DNA from: Hasllibacter sp. MH4015
GTDB lineage: Bacteria; Pseudomonadota; Alphaproteobacteria; Rhodobacterales; Rhodobacteraceae
Length of the DNA: 64,000 bases
Assembly: GCF_020177575.1 (NCBI RefSeq)
Contig: NZ_JAHTBK010000001.1
Span: 744,001 to 808,000, forward strand
Direction: 5' to 3'
Under the pieces are notes generated by a model. The model did no database searches. It saw only the letters and a list, made by a program, of their open reading frames with translations, and was not told the origin of the DNA. Shown here one piece after another: positions 43,237 through 53,747 of this stretch (the first letter of the stretch is position 1; every line of letters starts with the position of its first letter). The position numbers and the translations under genes are program-made.

Positions 43237-44331
43237 ATGGCGATCAACGCAACCAAGGTGTCCGCGGGCGAAGCCCTGCGCGTGCTGCGTGCCGGATGGG
43301 GCGCCCAATCCGCGGGCGATCTGCGCGTCAGCTGGATGCTGCACGGGCGCCCGGGTGTGGGAAAAACCGAGATCATTCAGACCCTTGCGGATGAGGTTGG
43401 GGCGAAACTCTTCGATCTTCGCCTCACCACGATCGAGCCGCAGGATCTGCGCGGCCTGCCATTCTATGACCATGACGCGGGCAAGACGGTCTGGTACCGG
43501 CCCGAGGATTTGCCCGACACGGACGCCCCCGCGATCCTGTTTCTCGATGAATTGACCGCCGCGCCGCCCGCCCTGCAACCGACCGTCTACGGGCTTATTC
43601 AGGAACGCCGCGTGGGCCGCCACACATTGCCCGATTCCGTTCTGATCGTGGCCGCGGGCAACATGGTGGAAGACGGCGCCGTCGCCTACGAAATGGGCAC
43701 GGCATTGTCCGACCGATTGGTCCATATCGTGGTGCAGGCCGACGCGACCGATTGGTTAACCCACTACGCGCCGGGGGCGGGCATCCACCCGGCGGTCGCG
43801 GCCTTCCTCAAGACCCGCCCGGACCTTCTGGAGACGACCGAAGACGCGCTCCGCCGGGGGGAGGCGGTGGCCTGCACGCCGCGCGCCTGGACCCGCGTGT
43901 CTCGGATCATGGACGCGATCCCCGACCGGGCCACGCGGCAGATCATGGTGGCGGGCACGGTGGGGGAAGCTGCCGCCGCCGAATTCGCCCTGATCGCCGA
44001 CGACATCGCCGCCTCGGTCCGCATCGACGCGATGCTCGCGGCCTCCCGCGCCGAACGGCAGGACATGTATCCAACCACCCTTCACGGGATCACCGCCCTC
44101 GTCTACGGGCTCTCGGGCGCGGTGGACCGGTCGCAACTCCCTGAAGCGATTGAGGTTTTGGCCGATCTGCGGGGCGAGGCGATCAACGGTCTCCCGGTGT
44201 CGGAAATGGCCACTTTCGGGTTCGAGATGTTGATCGCGCGCGCCCTCACGAACGGCTGGGAAGACGTGTTCGCGGCGTCCGCGGCCTATGCGGATTACGC
44301 CAGAGACCGTGCGCAAGCGGGTCTTCCGTGA
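43237..44331 (+). CDS. MoxR-type AAA+ ATPase
   Basis: A 364-residue AAA+ ATPase. Walker A is GRPGVGKT (37-44), Walker B ILFLDELTAAP, and sensor-1 is in LIVAAGNMVEDGAV. The motif GLIQERRVGRHTLP is the helix-2-insert-like region of MoxR relatives. MoxR ATPases work with VWA-domain proteins, encoded next to them, to remodel or activate target complexes; the next gene is such a protein (GTGA overlap). Target unknown. Confidence 0.9.
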   Translation: MAINATKVSAGEALRVLRAGWGAQSAGDLRVSWMLHGRPGVGKTEIIQTLADEVGAKLFDLRLTTIEPQDLRGLPFYDHDAGKTVWYRPEDLPDTDAPAILFLDELTAAPPALQPTVYGLIQERRVGRHTLPDSVLIVAAGNMVEDGAVAYEMGTALSDRLVHIVVQADATDWLTHYAPGAGIHPAVAAFLKTRPDLLETTEDALRRGEAVACTPRAWTRVSRIMDAIPDRATRQIMVAGTVGEAAAAEFALIADDIAASVRIDAMLAASRAERQDMYPTTLHGITALVYGLSGAVDRSQLPEAIEVLADLRGEAINGLPVSEMATFGFEMLIARALTNGWEDVFAASAAYADYARDRAQAGLP

Positions 44332-45542
44332 CCCATTCCACCCGGGCTCGCACCGCCCTTGCCCGTTTGGGGGAGGAGGATCCGGCGCTTGCCGTCCTCG
44401 CGCTCTGGTGCCGACACCGCGACGCGGAGGGGGGGGTGCGAACCCATGGAAATACAATCCTCTACGGGCCGTCTTTCACCCTGCTCGGCCTGCCGGAACA
44501 GGTGGGCCTTGTGGCCCACCACGTCCTCCACGTGGCGTTGCAGCATTCCGATCGCCAGGCCGCGCTAGCGGAACGTCTGGGCGCGCGTTTCGACAAGGGG
44601 CTGTTCGCACTGGCCGCTGATTCCATCCTGAACGAGACGTTGCAACTGGCCGGCCACGCGCTGCGTCGTCCGGCGGTTCTGCTGACCGACCTGCTGGAAA
44701 GCATCGACCAGCCCGCGAAATCAGCGATTTCCGCGCTGGCGGACTGGGACACGGATCGCCTCGCCATGTACCTTCACAACGACCCACAACGCTCGGAAAA
44801 AGCAAGGAAATTCGGACAGTCCCGGGGGTTCCGAACCGATTTGGAAGCAGGCGAGCCCGATGGAAACGCCGACGGCCGGTCCGCGGCCGATTGGCGAAAC
44901 CAGCTCGTCCGCGCGTTGGAGGCTGGGCGCAAGGCAGGCACTGGCATTGGCAAATTCGGGGCGATCCTGGCCGATCTCGCCCCGCCCGGCATCCCGTGGG
45001 AGGTGCAGTTGCGCCGCATCCTCGCCAAGGCGCTGGCGCAGGAGCCGCAGGTGTCCTTCCGCCGCCCGGCCGGGCGCTGGGTCGCGATGACCTCCGACGC
45101 CATGGCGCGCCGCGCGCCGGAGCCGGTGTTCGAGCCGGGGCGCAGCCGGGATGCCATGCGTCCGCGCCTCGTCGTGGCGCTTGACACGTCCAGCTCCATA
45201 GATCCCGGCACGCTGGCGCTTTTTTCGTCGGAGGCGCAGGGGGTTAGCCGCCGAACCGGGGCCGAGGTGCATCTGCTGGCCTTTGATGAGGACGTCCATG
45301 TCGCGCGCCGTCTGGACGCCAAAGGGCCGCGTCTCGTGGATCTGGACATGCGGGTCGGCGGCGGCACCGATTTCGCGCCGGTGCTGGCCCATGCCACGGG
45401 TCTGGACCCCTCGCTCCTGATCGTGCTGACCGACCTCGATGGCCCGCTCGGTGCGGCACCGGCCTATCCCGTCCTCTGGGCTGTGCCGGGGCAGGGGTCG
45501 GTGGCACCGCCCTTCGGCCGCGTTCTGCGGATCGGCGACTGA
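44328..45542 (+). CDS. VWA-like/DUF2201 putative metallopeptidase with altered HExxH
   Basis: A 404-residue protein of the DUF2201 family: an N-terminal metallopeptidase-like domain and a C-terminal VWA-like domain. The VWA metal-ion site starts at Asp286 (VVALDTSSSID) with the later Thr and Asp of GGGTDFAPV and VLTDLDG. In the N-terminal domain the expected HExxH reads HHVLH (64-68), so the catalytic glutamate is missing and peptidase activity is doubtful. The start is GTG overlapping the MoxR stop. Partner of the MoxR ATPase by context. Confidence 0.85.
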   Translation: MTHSTRARTALARLGEEDPALAVLALWCRHRDAEGGVRTHGNTILYGPSFTLLGLPEQVGLVAHHVLHVALQHSDRQAALAERLGARFDKGLFALAADSILNETLQLAGHALRRPAVLLTDLLESIDQPAKSAISALADWDTDRLAMYLHNDPQRSEKARKFGQSRGFRTDLEAGEPDGNADGRSAADWRNQLVRALEAGRKAGTGIGKFGAILADLAPPGIPWEVQLRRILAKALAQEPQVSFRRPAGRWVAMTSDAMARRAPEPVFEPGRSRDAMRPRLVVALDTSSSIDPGTLALFSSEAQGVSRRTGAEVHLLAFDEDVHVARRLDAKGPRLVDLDMRVGGGTDFAPVLAHATGLDPSLLIVLTDLDGPLGAAPAYPVLWAVPGQGSVAPPFGRVLRIGD

Positions 45543-45544
45543 TC

Positions 45545-47215
45545 CTATTCTGCCGCCTGGGCCAGCGCGTGGCTTTCGCGCTGCGCATGTCGCCAATCCG
45601 GCGCGATCCACGCCTCCAGGTTTTCCGACGGCAGGGACCGCCCCAGGACGTGATCGGCTGCCTTCTCCCCCACCATGATCGACGGGGCGTTCAGATTACC
45701 GTTTGGAATCAACGGGAAGATGGAGCTGTCGGCCAGGCGAAGCCCATCCACACCGATCACGCGATTGGCTGGATCAACCACCGACATCGGATCGTCCCGC
45801 CGCCCCATTCGCGCCGTCCCGCAGGGGTGATAGGCTGATTCCGCATGCTCCCGGATCACCGCGTCCAAGGCCTCGTCGCTGTCCGCCGCGTCGCCCGGCT
45901 GCAATTCGTGGTCCACGAAACCCGCCAGCGGTGCGGTCCGGGCAATCTCCCGGGTCAGGCGGATGGCGCGGCGGAAATCGTGCCAGTCCTTCTCGTGGGC
46001 CATGTAATTGAACACGATGCGCGGTGCCTCGGCCGCCTGTGCGCTGCGCAGCGTCACTTCGCCCCGGGAAGGGGAGCGCATTGGCCCGGTATGGATCTGG
46101 AACCCATGCCCGCTTGGCGGTCGCGTGCCGTCGTACCGGATCGCGATGGGCAGGAAGTGATACTGGATGTCGGGATATTCGATGCCCTTGTCGGACCGGA
46201 TAAACCCGCAAGCCTCGAAATTGTTGGAGGCGCCGAGCCCGGTCTTGGTAAACAGCCATTGCGCGCCGACCAGCGCCTTGCCCCAAAGCGACCAATAGGG
46301 TGCGATCGACACCGGTTGGGAGGCCGCGAACTGAATGTAAAGCTCCAGGTGATCTTGCAGGTTCTGCCCCACGCCGCTTCGGTCCGCCAGAACCGGAATT
46401 CCGTGTTCCGTCAGGTGCTTGCCGGGCCCAATTCCACTAAGCATTAGAATTTTAGGCGAATTGATCGCTCCGGCGCATAGGATCACTTCCGCCCGCGCGC
46501 GGATCACCTTGCCGCCCGCAAGGCGCACGCCCGTCGCGCGGCCCTCCTCGATCTCGATCCGTTCCACCAAGCCGCGCACCAAGGCGCAATTCGGGCGACG
46601 GAGCGCGGGTTTGAGGTAGGCGGACGCAGCGGACCAGCGTTTGCCGCGGTAGATCGACGTCTCGAATGCGCCGAACCCCTCCTGCCGGTAGCCGTTGTAA
46701 TCGTCCGTCGCGCCGTATCCCGCCGCGACACCGGCATCTATGAACGCCTGGTAAAGCGGGTTTTTTCGCGGCCCGCGCGTGATATGCACCGGGCCGTCAT
46801 GGCCGCGATAGGCCGGGTCGCCCGTCCCCCCGTGCCACGTCTCGGCCCGTTTGAAATAGGGCAATACGTCGGCGTAGGACCACCCGTCGGCCCCCATCGC
46901 CGCCCAAGTGTCGAAGTCGCGCGCATGGCCGCGCACGTAGATCATCCCGTTGATCGACGACGACCCGCCGATCACCTTGCCGCGTGGCACCGCCATGCGC
47001 CGCCCGCCCATATGCGGCTCCGGCTCCGTGGCGTAGCCCCAATCGTAACGTTTCATGCCCATGGGATAGCTCAGCGCGGCGGGCATGTTGATGAACGGCC
47101 CCCAGTCCGAGCCGCCATGCTCCACCACCAGCACCGATTTCCCTGCCTCAGTCAGGCGATACGCCATGGCGCAGCCCGCGGACCCCGCGCCGATGACGAC
47201 ATAATCCGCTTCCAT
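45545..47215 (-). CDS. betA: Choline dehydrogenase (GMC oxidoreductase)
   Basis: A 556-residue GMC flavoenzyme. Features: FAD motif [18 protein letters not shown], the GMC signatures [18 protein letters not shown] and [15 protein letters not shown], and the active-site HPCGTARMG and [10 protein letters not shown] (catalytic His and Asn). It oxidises choline to betaine aldehyde at the membrane. Order betI-betC-betB-betA with TGATG overlaps fixes the assignment. It converges with the VWA gene, leaving 2 nt. Confidence 0.95.
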   Translation of the reverse strand: MEADYVVIGAGSAGCAMAYRLTEAGKSVLVVEHGGSDWGPFINMPAALSYPMGMKRYDWGYATEPEPHMGGRRMAVPRGKVIGGSSSINGMIYVRGHARDFDTWAAMGADGWSYADVLPYFKRAETWHGGTGDPAYRGHDGPVHITRGPRKNPLYQAFIDAGVAAGYGATDDYNGYRQEGFGAFETSIYRGKRWSAASAYLKPALRRPNCALVRGLVERIEIEEGRATGVRLAGGKVIRARAEVILCAGAINSPKILMLSGIGPGKHLTEHGIPVLADRSGVGQNLQDHLELYIQFAASQPVSIAPYWSLWGKALVGAQWLFTKTGLGASNNFEACGFIRSDKGIEYPDIQYHFLPIAIRYDGTRPPSGHGFQIHTGPMRSPSRGEVTLRSAQAAEAPRIVFNYMAHEKDWHDFRRAIRLTREIARTAPLAGFVDHELQPGDAADSDEALDAVIREHAESAYHPCGTARMGRRDDPMSVVDPANRVIGVDGLRLADSSIFPLIPNGNLNAPSIMVGEKAADHVLGRSLPSENLEAWIAPDWRHAQRESHALAQAAE

Positions 47216-48660
47216 CAGAACGCGGCCTCCACCGGGGACATGCCGACATAAACGGTCTTGAGTTGCGAATAATGCTCGATGGCCGCCTTCGAATTCTCCC
47301 GCCCGAGGCCCGAGCCTTTCATGCCGCCAAACGGCACCTCCACCGGCGTCAGGTTGTATTGGTTGATCCAGACGGAGCCTGCGTCAATCGCGTGGACCAC
47401 CCTGTGTCCGCGCGTCAGGTCGGCGGTGAACACGGCGCCCGAAAGCCCCAGATCGGTGGCATTGGCCCGCGCGATCACCTCGTCCTCGGTCTCGAAATCC
47501 AGCACGGACATCACGGGGCCGAAAATCTCTTCTTGCGCGATACTCATGTCGTCGGTCACGTCCGCGAAAATCGCGGGTTCTATGAAGCAGCCTGGCCGGT
47601 CCAGGCGCGTGCCGCCATGGATAAGCCGCGCGCCTTCGGACAGACCTTTTTCGATGTAGGAACAGGTGATTGCGAGCTGTTCTTCACTCACCATCGGCCC
47701 GAAATTCGTGGCCTCGTCCCGGGGATCGCCGATCACCGCCTTGGAGGTTCTGGCCACCAGCCGGTCCAGAAACGCCTCCTTGATCCCCGATTGCACGAAG
47801 ACCCGCGTGCCGTTGGAACAGACCTGGCCCGAGGCATAGAAATTCGCGTTGATCGCCGCCGAAACGGCGCTTTCCAGATCCGCGTCGTCGAAGATGATCA
47901 GGGGCGACTTGCCGCCCAACTCCATCGTCGCATGTTTCATCTGCGCGGCGGCGGCGGCGTAGACGCGTTTGCCCGTGGGGGCGGACCCTGTCAGGGAGAC
48001 CTTTGCCGTGCGCGCGTCCTCGACCAGCGCCTTGCCGACCGCTCCCGCCCCTTGCAACACGTTGTAGACGCCAGGCGGCGCTCCGGCCTCCGTCAGGATT
48101 TCCGCGACTTTCAAGGCACATAGCGGCGTCTGTTCGGACGGTTTGAAGATCATCGAATTGCCGCAAGCCAGCGCAGGCGCGCCCTTCCACGCCGCGATCT
48201 GCGTCGGGTAATTCCACGCGCCGATCCCCACGCACACACCCAACGGCACCCGCATCGTATAGGCCCAATCGCCGCCCAGGGGCACGTGCTCGCCCGTCAG
48301 CGTCGCGGCCAATCCGCCGAAGTATTCCAACGCATCAGCCGCCGAGGTGGCGTCGGCCACCAGCGTTTCCTGCAACGGCTTGCCGGTATCGAGCGTTTCC
48401 AATTCCGACAATTCGCGGTTCCGGTCCCGCATGATATCCGCCGCCCGCCGCAACACGCGGCCCCGCTCCACCGGCATCCACGCGGCCCAGTCCTTCTGCG
48501 CCTCGGACGCCGCGGCCAAAGCCGCCTCCACGATGGCTGGCGTGGCCTCATGGACCAACGCGATCTGCTCGCCCGTGGCCGGAAAGATGACAGGCATCTC
48601 CGCGCCCGCCTTGTCCTCGACATAGGCGCCGTTGATGTAGTGGGAGGCCGTGGGTTGCAT
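47215..48660 (-). CDS. betB: Betaine-aldehyde dehydrogenase
   Basis: A 481-residue aldehyde dehydrogenase. Seen: the NAD-site [20 protein letters not shown], the GSAPTGKRV loop, catalytic Glu in TMELGGKSP, catalytic Cys in [12 protein letters not shown] and the C-terminal [15 protein letters not shown]. It oxidises betaine aldehyde to glycine betaine. Two consecutive ATG codons are present; the second is preferred because GAGG lies 6 nt before it. It overlaps betC by one base. Confidence 0.96.
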   Translation of the reverse strand: MQPTASHYINGAYVEDKAGAEMPVIFPATGEQIALVHEATPAIVEAALAAASEAQKDWAAWMPVERGRVLRRAADIMRDRNRELSELETLDTGKPLQETLVADATSAADALEYFGGLAATLTGEHVPLGGDWAYTMRVPLGVCVGIGAWNYPTQIAAWKGAPALACGNSMIFKPSEQTPLCALKVAEILTEAGAPPGVYNVLQGAGAVGKALVEDARTAKVSLTGSAPTGKRVYAAAAAQMKHATMELGGKSPLIIFDDADLESAVSAAINANFYASGQVCSNGTRVFVQSGIKEAFLDRLVARTSKAVIGDPRDEATNFGPMVSEEQLAITCSYIEKGLSEGARLIHGGTRLDRPGCFIEPAIFADVTDDMSIAQEEIFGPVMSVLDFETEDEVIARANATDLGLSGAVFTADLTRGHRVVHAIDAGSVWINQYNLTPVEVPFGGMKGSGLGRENSKAAIEHYSQLKTVYVGMSPVEAAF

Positions 48661-50168
48661 CATTCACCTCGGGGAAAGCGTTGATTTTCCTCAACAACGT
48701 TGAGGTCCATGTGATTGCGCATATAGCGGTTGGAGGCGTCGCGGAGGGGCTGGAAATCCCACGGGTAATAGGCCCCGTTGCGCAAACTCTCGTAGATGAC
48801 CCAGCGGCGGGCCTGGCTTTCGCGGACATCCGCGTCGAAGGCTTCCAGATCCCAGCGCGCGGCGGCCAGAACGCGAAACTGCTCCAGCGTGGCGGCATGG
48901 GCGGGGTCTTCGGCAAGGTTCTTCAATTCCGGCGGATCGGCCTGCATGTCGAACAATTGCTCGGGGTCGATGGCGCAATTGGTGTATTTCCAGCGGCCCT
49001 CGCGCAGGGCGATCAGGGGCGAATAAGACGCCTCTGCCGCGTATTCCATCGCCACCGGGTTAACGCGGTTAACGCCTTGGCCAAGCGGCACGAGGCTTTC
49101 GCCGTCGGTCCACGGCATCACGTCCGCCATGCTGACGCCCGCCAGATCACACAGCGTCGGGCACAGGTCGATGGTCGAAACCGGTGCCTCCACCAGTCCC
49201 GCCTCCATCCCCGGCGCGGAAATCATCAATGGCACCCGGGCCGAGCCCTCGAAGAACGTCATCTTGAACCACAGGCCCCGCTCGCCAAGCATGTCGCCGT
49301 GGTCCGACACGAAGATCACGATCGCCTCCTGCCGGGTGCGCTCCAGCACGTCCAGCACGCCGCCGATCTTCTCATCGAGGTAGGAGATATTGGCGAAATA
49401 GGCCCGCCGCGACCGCCTGATATCCTCATCCGAAATCTCGAAATTTTCCCGGTCATTCGCATCCAGAATCCGCTGAGAATGCGGGTCCTGATCGTCGTAG
49501 GGCAGGGCGCCCACCTCCGGCATCAGGTGCTCGCAATCCGCGTAGAGGTCCCAAAACCGCTTGCGCGCGACATAGGGGTCATGGGGATGGGTGAAGCTGA
49601 CCGTCAGGCACCAGGGCCGGTCGTCGTGCCCACGGCTGAGGTCATAAAGCTTCTGCTCCGCCTCGAACGCGACCGCGTCATCATATTCCATCTGGTTGGT
49701 GATCTCGGCCACACCCGCGCCGGTGACGGAGCCCATGTTGTGATACCACCAGTCGATCCGCTCCCCCGGTTTACGGTAATCCGGCGTCCAGCCGAAATCG
49801 GCGGGGTAGATATCGGTCGTCAGCCGCTGCTCGAACCCGTGCAACTGATCCGGGCCGACGAAATGCATCTTGCCGGACAGGGCGGTGTAATACCCCGCGC
49901 GGCGCAGGTGATGGGCATAGGTCGGGATCGAGGAGGCGAATTCGGCCGCATTGTCATAAACGCCCGTGCGCGACGGCAATTGCCCCGACATGAAACTCGC
50001 CCGGCCCGGCGCACACAGGGGCGACGCGGTGTAGCTGTTGGCAAACCGCGTGGACCGCGCCGCCAGGGCTTTGAGGTTTGGCGCGTGCAGCCAATCGGCG
50101 GGCCCGTCGGGAAACAGCGTCCCGTTCAACTGGTCCACCATCAGGATCAGGATGTTCGGCTTGCTCAT
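48660..50168 (-). CDS. betC: Choline-sulfatase
   Basis: A 502-residue type-I sulfatase. The formylglycine site is C52-A-P-G-R56 ([14 protein letters not shown]); metal ligands are in [11 protein letters not shown] (Asp11) and in [12 protein letters not shown]. The C-terminal part [11 protein letters not shown] is typical of choline sulfatases. It hydrolyses choline-O-sulfate to choline and sulfate in the cytoplasm. The Cys-type site requires a formylglycine-generating system, which is not in the window. It overlaps betI by 4 nt. Confidence 0.95.
   Translation of the reverse strand: MSKPNILILMVDQLNGTLFPDGPADWLHAPNLKALAARSTRFANSYTASPLCAPGRASFMSGQLPSRTGVYDNAAEFASSIPTYAHHLRRAGYYTALSGKMHFVGPDQLHGFEQRLTTDIYPADFGWTPDYRKPGERIDWWYHNMGSVTGAGVAEITNQMEYDDAVAFEAEQKLYDLSRGHDDRPWCLTVSFTHPHDPYVARKRFWDLYADCEHLMPEVGALPYDDQDPHSQRILDANDRENFEISDEDIRRSRRAYFANISYLDEKIGGVLDVLERTRQEAIVIFVSDHGDMLGERGLWFKMTFFEGSARVPLMISAPGMEAGLVEAPVSTIDLCPTLCDLAGVSMADVMPWTDGESLVPLGQGVNRVNPVAMEYAAEASYSPLIALREGRWKYTNCAIDPEQLFDMQADPPELKNLAEDPAHAATLEQFRVLAAARWDLEAFDADVRESQARRWVIYESLRNGAYYPWDFQPLRDASNRYMRNHMDLNVVEENQRFPRGE
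49059..49073. repeat. GTTAAC-N3-GTTAAC palindrome, perfect
   Basis: GTTAACGCGGTTAAC inside betC, read on the coding strand as Val-Asn-Arg-Val-Asn. Confidence 0.6.
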
Positions 50169-50737
50169 GCGATGGCCCCGTTGAGGTAATCCATGACGCG
50201 CGCCACCGCGGCGTTGCCGTCGGGCGGGCCGATCTCCGCCAGGGCATGGCGGATATAGAGCCCGTCGATGAGGGCGGCGGCGGTCTGCGCGATCTGTCCC
50301 GGCGTATCGGTTAACGGCGTTAACGCATGGGTCAGGTTGGACACGAGCCGATGCTGGTAGACCCTGAGCAGGCGCGCCGCCTCCGCGTCCCGCTGCGCCA
50401 TGACGTAGAAGGTCAGCCAGGCCGACACGACCTCCGGGTTGAAGTTCGGCCCCGCGAAACTGGCCCGCGCGATCGCCTCCAGCCGTTCCATCGGCGTGGC
50501 CGCGCGGGACAGCTCCGCCCGCGCCGCCGCCCCGAACTCCCGCAAGATCGCGCGCATCGCCGCCAGCAGCAGGTCGTCCTTCGATCCGAAATAGTGATGC
50601 GCCAGCGCGCTGCTCACGCCCGCGACCTTGGCGATCTGGCCAACGGTCACGTCAAGGCTGCCCGCGCGCCCGATCTCGCTAATCGTCGCGTTGACAAGCG
50701 CGTCCTTCCGTATAGCCATCATACCTGTGCGGGGCAT
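50165..50737 (-). CDS. betI: TetR-family choline-responsive repressor BetI
   Basis: A 190-residue TetR-family regulator. The N terminus MPRTGMMAIRKDALVNATI matches the BetI start pattern, and the HTH is VGQIAKVAGVSSALAHHYF. AGGAG sits 8 nt before the ATG at 50737. It leads the betICBA operon and is divergent from choX; a palindrome in the spacer (50781-50794) is the likely operator for both. BetI represses in the absence of choline. Confidence 0.93.
   Translation of the reverse strand: MPRTGMMAIRKDALVNATISEIGRAGSLDVTVGQIAKVAGVSSALAHHYFGSKDDLLLAAMRAILREFGAAARAELSRAATPMERLEAIARASFAGPNFNPEVVSAWLTFYVMAQRDAEAARLLRVYQHRLVSNLTHALTPLTDTPGQIAQTAAALIDGLYIRHALAEIGPPDGNAAVARVMDYLNGAIA
50310..50324. repeat. 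GTTAAC-N3-GTTAAC palindrome, perfect
   Basis: GTTAACGGCGTTAAC inside betI, 1.25 kb from the betC copy. It sits in a different codon phase (Leu-Thr-Pro-Leu-Thr), which argues that DNA, not protein, sequence is conserved. Confidence 0.6.
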
Positions 50738-50780
50738 CGCGATCACTCCTAGACTGCGTTGCCCCTGAAATACCATTTTA

Positions 50781-50794
50781 ATTGACTGGTCAAT
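50781..50794. promoter_or_regulatory. Candidate BetI operator
   Basis: ATTGACTGGTCAAT is an inverted repeat (ATTGAC-TG-GTCAAT) in the 96-bp spacer between betI and choX, and its TTGACT could also serve as a -35 element for choX. Its position and TetR-type symmetry fit BetI control of both transcripts. Confidence 0.65.
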
Positions 50795-50833
50795 CAACAA
50801 AGCGACCAGCCATCAATCGGGAGATGACACACC

Positions 50834-51778
50834 ATGACTTTCTTGCGCAAAACCGCCGTCAGCGCGCTGGCCCTTACCGTCAGCGCGGGCGCCGCGATGG
50901 CCGATGCCCATGCCGAATGCGGCACCGTGACCTTCTCGGATGTGGGATGGACGGACATCACCGCGACCACCGCCGCCACGACCGTCGTGCTGGAAGCCCT
51001 GGGATACGAGACCGAGATTCTCGTCCTGTCCGTCCCGGTCACCTACACCTCGCTGGCCGAAGGCGACGTCGACATCTTCCTCGGCAACTGGATGCCCACG
51101 ATGGAGGCTGACATCGCCCCCTACCGTGAGGCCGGCACCGTCGACACCGTGCGCGCGAACCTCGAAGGCGCGAAATACACGCTCGCCACCAACGCCGCGG
51201 GCGCCGCGCTGGGTATCACCGATTTCGCCTCCATTGTGGAAGCCATCGACGAACTGGATGCGGAGATCTACGGGATCGAGCCCGGCAATGACGGCAACCG
51301 GCTCATCATGGACATGATCGAGGCCGACGCCTTCGGCCTGTCGGGGTTCGAGGTCGTGGAATCCTCCGAACAGGGCATGCTTGCCCAGGTCGCCCGCGCC
51401 TCCGACCGGGATGAGCCGATCGTCTTCCTCGGCTGGGAACCCCACCCGATGAACGCCAACTTTGACCTCACTTACCTTGAGGGCGGCGACGAATGGTTCG
51501 GCCCGAACCTGGGCGGCGCGACCGTCTACACCAACACCCGCGCGGGTTATGTGGAGGAATGCGCCAACGTGGGCGCGCTCCTGAATAATCTGGAATTCAG
51601 CCTCGCCATGGAAAACGAGATCATGGGCGCGATCCTGAATGACGGGGAAGAGCCCGCCGATGCCGCCACCGCTTGGATACAGGCCAACCCCGACGCGGTC
51701 ATGGCATGGCTCGACGGCGTGACCACGTTCGACGGCGGTGATGCGGCCGAGGCTGTCAGCACGGCGCTGGGGCTGTAA
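50834..51778 (+). CDS. choX: Choline ABC transporter substrate-binding protein
   Basis: A 314-residue periplasmic binding protein of the glycine betaine/proline/choline (OpuAC/ChoX) family. A signal peptide ends near AMA-DAHA; the mature start is CGTVTFSDVGWTDITATTAA and FLGNWMPTMEADIAPY lies in the ligand-binding region. It is divergent from betI with a shared operator. Its permease and ATPase partners (choW, choV) lie 2.4 kb further on, past two genes on the opposite strand; a terminator directly follows choX. Confidence 0.93.
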   Translation: MTFLRKTAVSALALTVSAGAAMADAHAECGTVTFSDVGWTDITATTAATTVVLEALGYETEILVLSVPVTYTSLAEGDVDIFLGNWMPTMEADIAPYREAGTVDTVRANLEGAKYTLATNAAGAALGITDFASIVEAIDELDAEIYGIEPGNDGNRLIMDMIEADAFGLSGFEVVESSEQGMLAQVARASDRDEPIVFLGWEPHPMNANFDLTYLEGGDEWFGPNLGGATVYTNTRAGYVEECANVGALLNNLEFSLAMENEIMGAILNDGEEPADAATAWIQANPDAVMAWLDGVTTFDGGDAAEAVSTALGL

Positions 51779-51800
51779 GCCAGGCGAGAAGAGTAGGGGA

Positions 51801-51830
51801 GGCCCCGCCCGGAAACGGCGGGGCCTTTCT
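51801..51830 (+). terminator. Intrinsic terminator after choX
   Basis: GGCCCCGCC (51801-51809) pairs with GGCGGGGCC (51817-51825) across a 7-nt loop, followed by TTTCTCGTTTT. It would end choX transcription before the convergent channel gene. Confidence 0.85.
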
Positions 51831-51885
51831 CGTTTTGCCCGACCGGCTCCCCCACCAAGGGGCGTCTCAGCCGCGGCTTACTGGA

Positions 51886-52560
51886 TCAGTCGGAGTGGCC
51901 GGTTGTGTGCATCCCGACCAATCTCGACAGCAGCAAGACCGTGTAAAGGGTCCCGGCAATCGCCTGGAACGCGGCCATGGATTGCGCGACGTGGCCCACG
52001 GGCAAGACATCCCCGTACCCCAACGTTGTCAGCGTGACATAGCTGTAATAGAGCAATTGCTGCCATCCGACCTCCCCGCCGGTGGCGGAGGTGAAAGCGC
52101 CCGGATCGAACCAGAAAATCACCCCGTAAATCGCGGCAAATACCGATCCCAGGATGAGGTAAAGCGACGTGGCCGCCAGGATGACCTCCGTGAACACCTT
52201 GCGCCTCGAAAATGTGTAGAGGGTGAGCACGATCAGGATCACCAGGTGATGCGCGATCGACGTCCCATAAACGGCAAGCGCCGCCCCGGGCGACGGGGTG
52301 TAGGAATTCACGATGCCCGCTGCAAACGCCGCAAGGGACGTGACGGTCGCGGCGAGGCGCAAGCCCCGATCCGAGGTCAGAACCCATGCCCCGGCCCAGA
52401 ACATCGCGGCATAGAACGCGTAGAAGATCGCGGGCCAAACACCGCCCCACGTGCTGATCGGGTAGATCAGGTTATGGACGATGACCGCGACCATCAGGCC
52501 GCCGGTCTTGGCCACTTCCGACAGCGCAGGCACCGGTCTAACGTCGTGGCTTGCGGTCAC
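51886..52560 (-). CDS. Potassium-channel-like two-pore-helix ion channel protein
   Basis: A 224-residue membrane protein. The C-terminal third contains a pore with selectivity filter TTLGYGDVLP (T-x-GYGD) between two membrane helices, as in the ion-channel-2 family. Four or five further membrane segments precede it, more than in a minimal two-helix channel, so it resembles a voltage-sensor-like or unusual six-helix layout without a clear Arg-rich S4. The start is GTG overlapping the ltrA stop by GTGA. Role: K+ conductance, perhaps in osmotic response; inferred. Confidence 0.82.
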   Translation of the reverse strand: MTASHDVRPVPALSEVAKTGGLMVAVIVHNLIYPISTWGGVWPAIFYAFYAAMFWAGAWVLTSDRGLRLAATVTSLAAFAAGIVNSYTPSPGAALAVYGTSIAHHLVILIVLTLYTFSRRKVFTEVILAATSLYLILGSVFAAIYGVIFWFDPGAFTSATGGEVGWQQLLYYSYVTLTTLGYGDVLPVGHVAQSMAAFQAIAGTLYTVLLLSRLVGMHTTGHSD

Positions 52561-53747
52561 GATGCGGCCTCTCCTGCAACCGGCCGATCCGGGTTTGCCA
52601 GCGCGACAGGCAGCATCACGACTAGCATCCCCAGGCCCAGCACGATGCCCGACGCATGGGTGCTGTGGACCAGCCACCCGACGATTGGCATCGCCACGAA
52701 AGGAACGGCGTAGGTCCACGGAATGCGCCGCCCCAGCGTGCGGCGGAACAGGATATTGCCGACCATGAAGATCATCGGGCCTGCACAGGCGATCAGAATG
52801 GACGGCAAATACACGGCATCGGTCGGATGGGCCACGATCACCTCGATAGCGACGGCCACAACGATGGCCCCGCACACCATGATGCCGTGGGCATAGGCCA
52901 GGCCCGCACGCGCCAGCTTGGCCTGTTGCTCGGCGGAATGAAACGCCTCCTCCCCCGCCTCGCCGGAATGCACGAAGTAAAGCCACCACATCGACACGAT
53001 CAGCGCGAATCCGATGGCCGCCGTCAGGAACAGGGGCGCCGTCAGATCGGCCCCGACCATCGTGCCGCCCAGCAAAAGAATGCTCTCCCCAAGCGCGATG
53101 ATGAAGATCAACTGGTTGCGCTCAAGCAGATGCAGGCCCTTCAATGTCCATGTTTCCATCGGCGTGCGGCCGTGATTTGGGACGAAGAAGCCCGCATAGG
53201 GTCCGGCATAGTCGATCAGGACCGCGATGATCCAAAGCGGCAGGCGCAGCGGTTCGATCAACGCCCCGGCGATCCAGAAGACGCCCGACAGGACCGACCA
53301 CATCCCCAATTGCCAGTAATTCTGCCCCATCTGCGTGTCGCGCATGACGGCGGCCATGTAGAAGGCCCGGATCAGCGCCATTGCCACGTAGGCGATGGCG
53401 AACAGCCACGCGCGGTACCCGAACGCGTAGTGGATGGCGACGGCCATCATCAGTGCGCAGGCCATCAGGACAAGCATCAGCACACGACCCTGCAATTTGT
53501 CGGGGTCGATCCAGTTCGCCGCCCATGCCGTGTAGTTCCAAGCCCACCAGACACCGGCAAACAGCGTTGCCGCCTCCAGCGCCCCCAACCATGTCTGGTG
53601 TTCCAGCAGGTAGTGGGACAATTGGATTATGGTGAAGACGTAAACGAGGTCGAAAAACAGCTCGACGGTCGAAACTTTCAGGTGCGGACCGCTGTCTCTG
53701 TTGCGCAGGCAAGAGGTCGGCGCGAGCCGTTCTAGGAAGGCGTGCAT
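52557..53747 (-). CDS. Low temperature requirement protein A (LtrA) family membrane protein
   Basis: A 396-residue polytopic membrane protein. The LtrA signature VSTVELFFDLVYVFTIIQLSH opens the domain, and ERNQLIFIIALGESILLLG is the second conserved block. About 10 membrane segments. Named from a Listeria cold-growth gene; the activity is unknown. Co-transcribed with the channel-like gene (4-nt overlap), inserted between the binding-protein and membrane genes of the choline transporter, on the opposite strand. Confidence 0.88.
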   Translation of the reverse strand: MHAFLERLAPTSCLRNRDSGPHLKVSTVELFFDLVYVFTIIQLSHYLLEHQTWLGALEAATLFAGVWWAWNYTAWAANWIDPDKLQGRVLMLVLMACALMMAVAIHYAFGYRAWLFAIAYVAMALIRAFYMAAVMRDTQMGQNYWQLGMWSVLSGVFWIAGALIEPLRLPLWIIAVLIDYAGPYAGFFVPNHGRTPMETWTLKGLHLLERNQLIFIIALGESILLLGGTMVGADLTAPLFLTAAIGFALIVSMWWLYFVHSGEAGEEAFHSAEQQAKLARAGLAYAHGIMVCGAIVVAVAIEVIVAHPTDAVYLPSILIACAGPMIFMVGNILFRRTLGRRIPWTYAVPFVAMPIVGWLVHSTHASGIVLGLGMLVVMLPVALANPDRPVAGEAAS

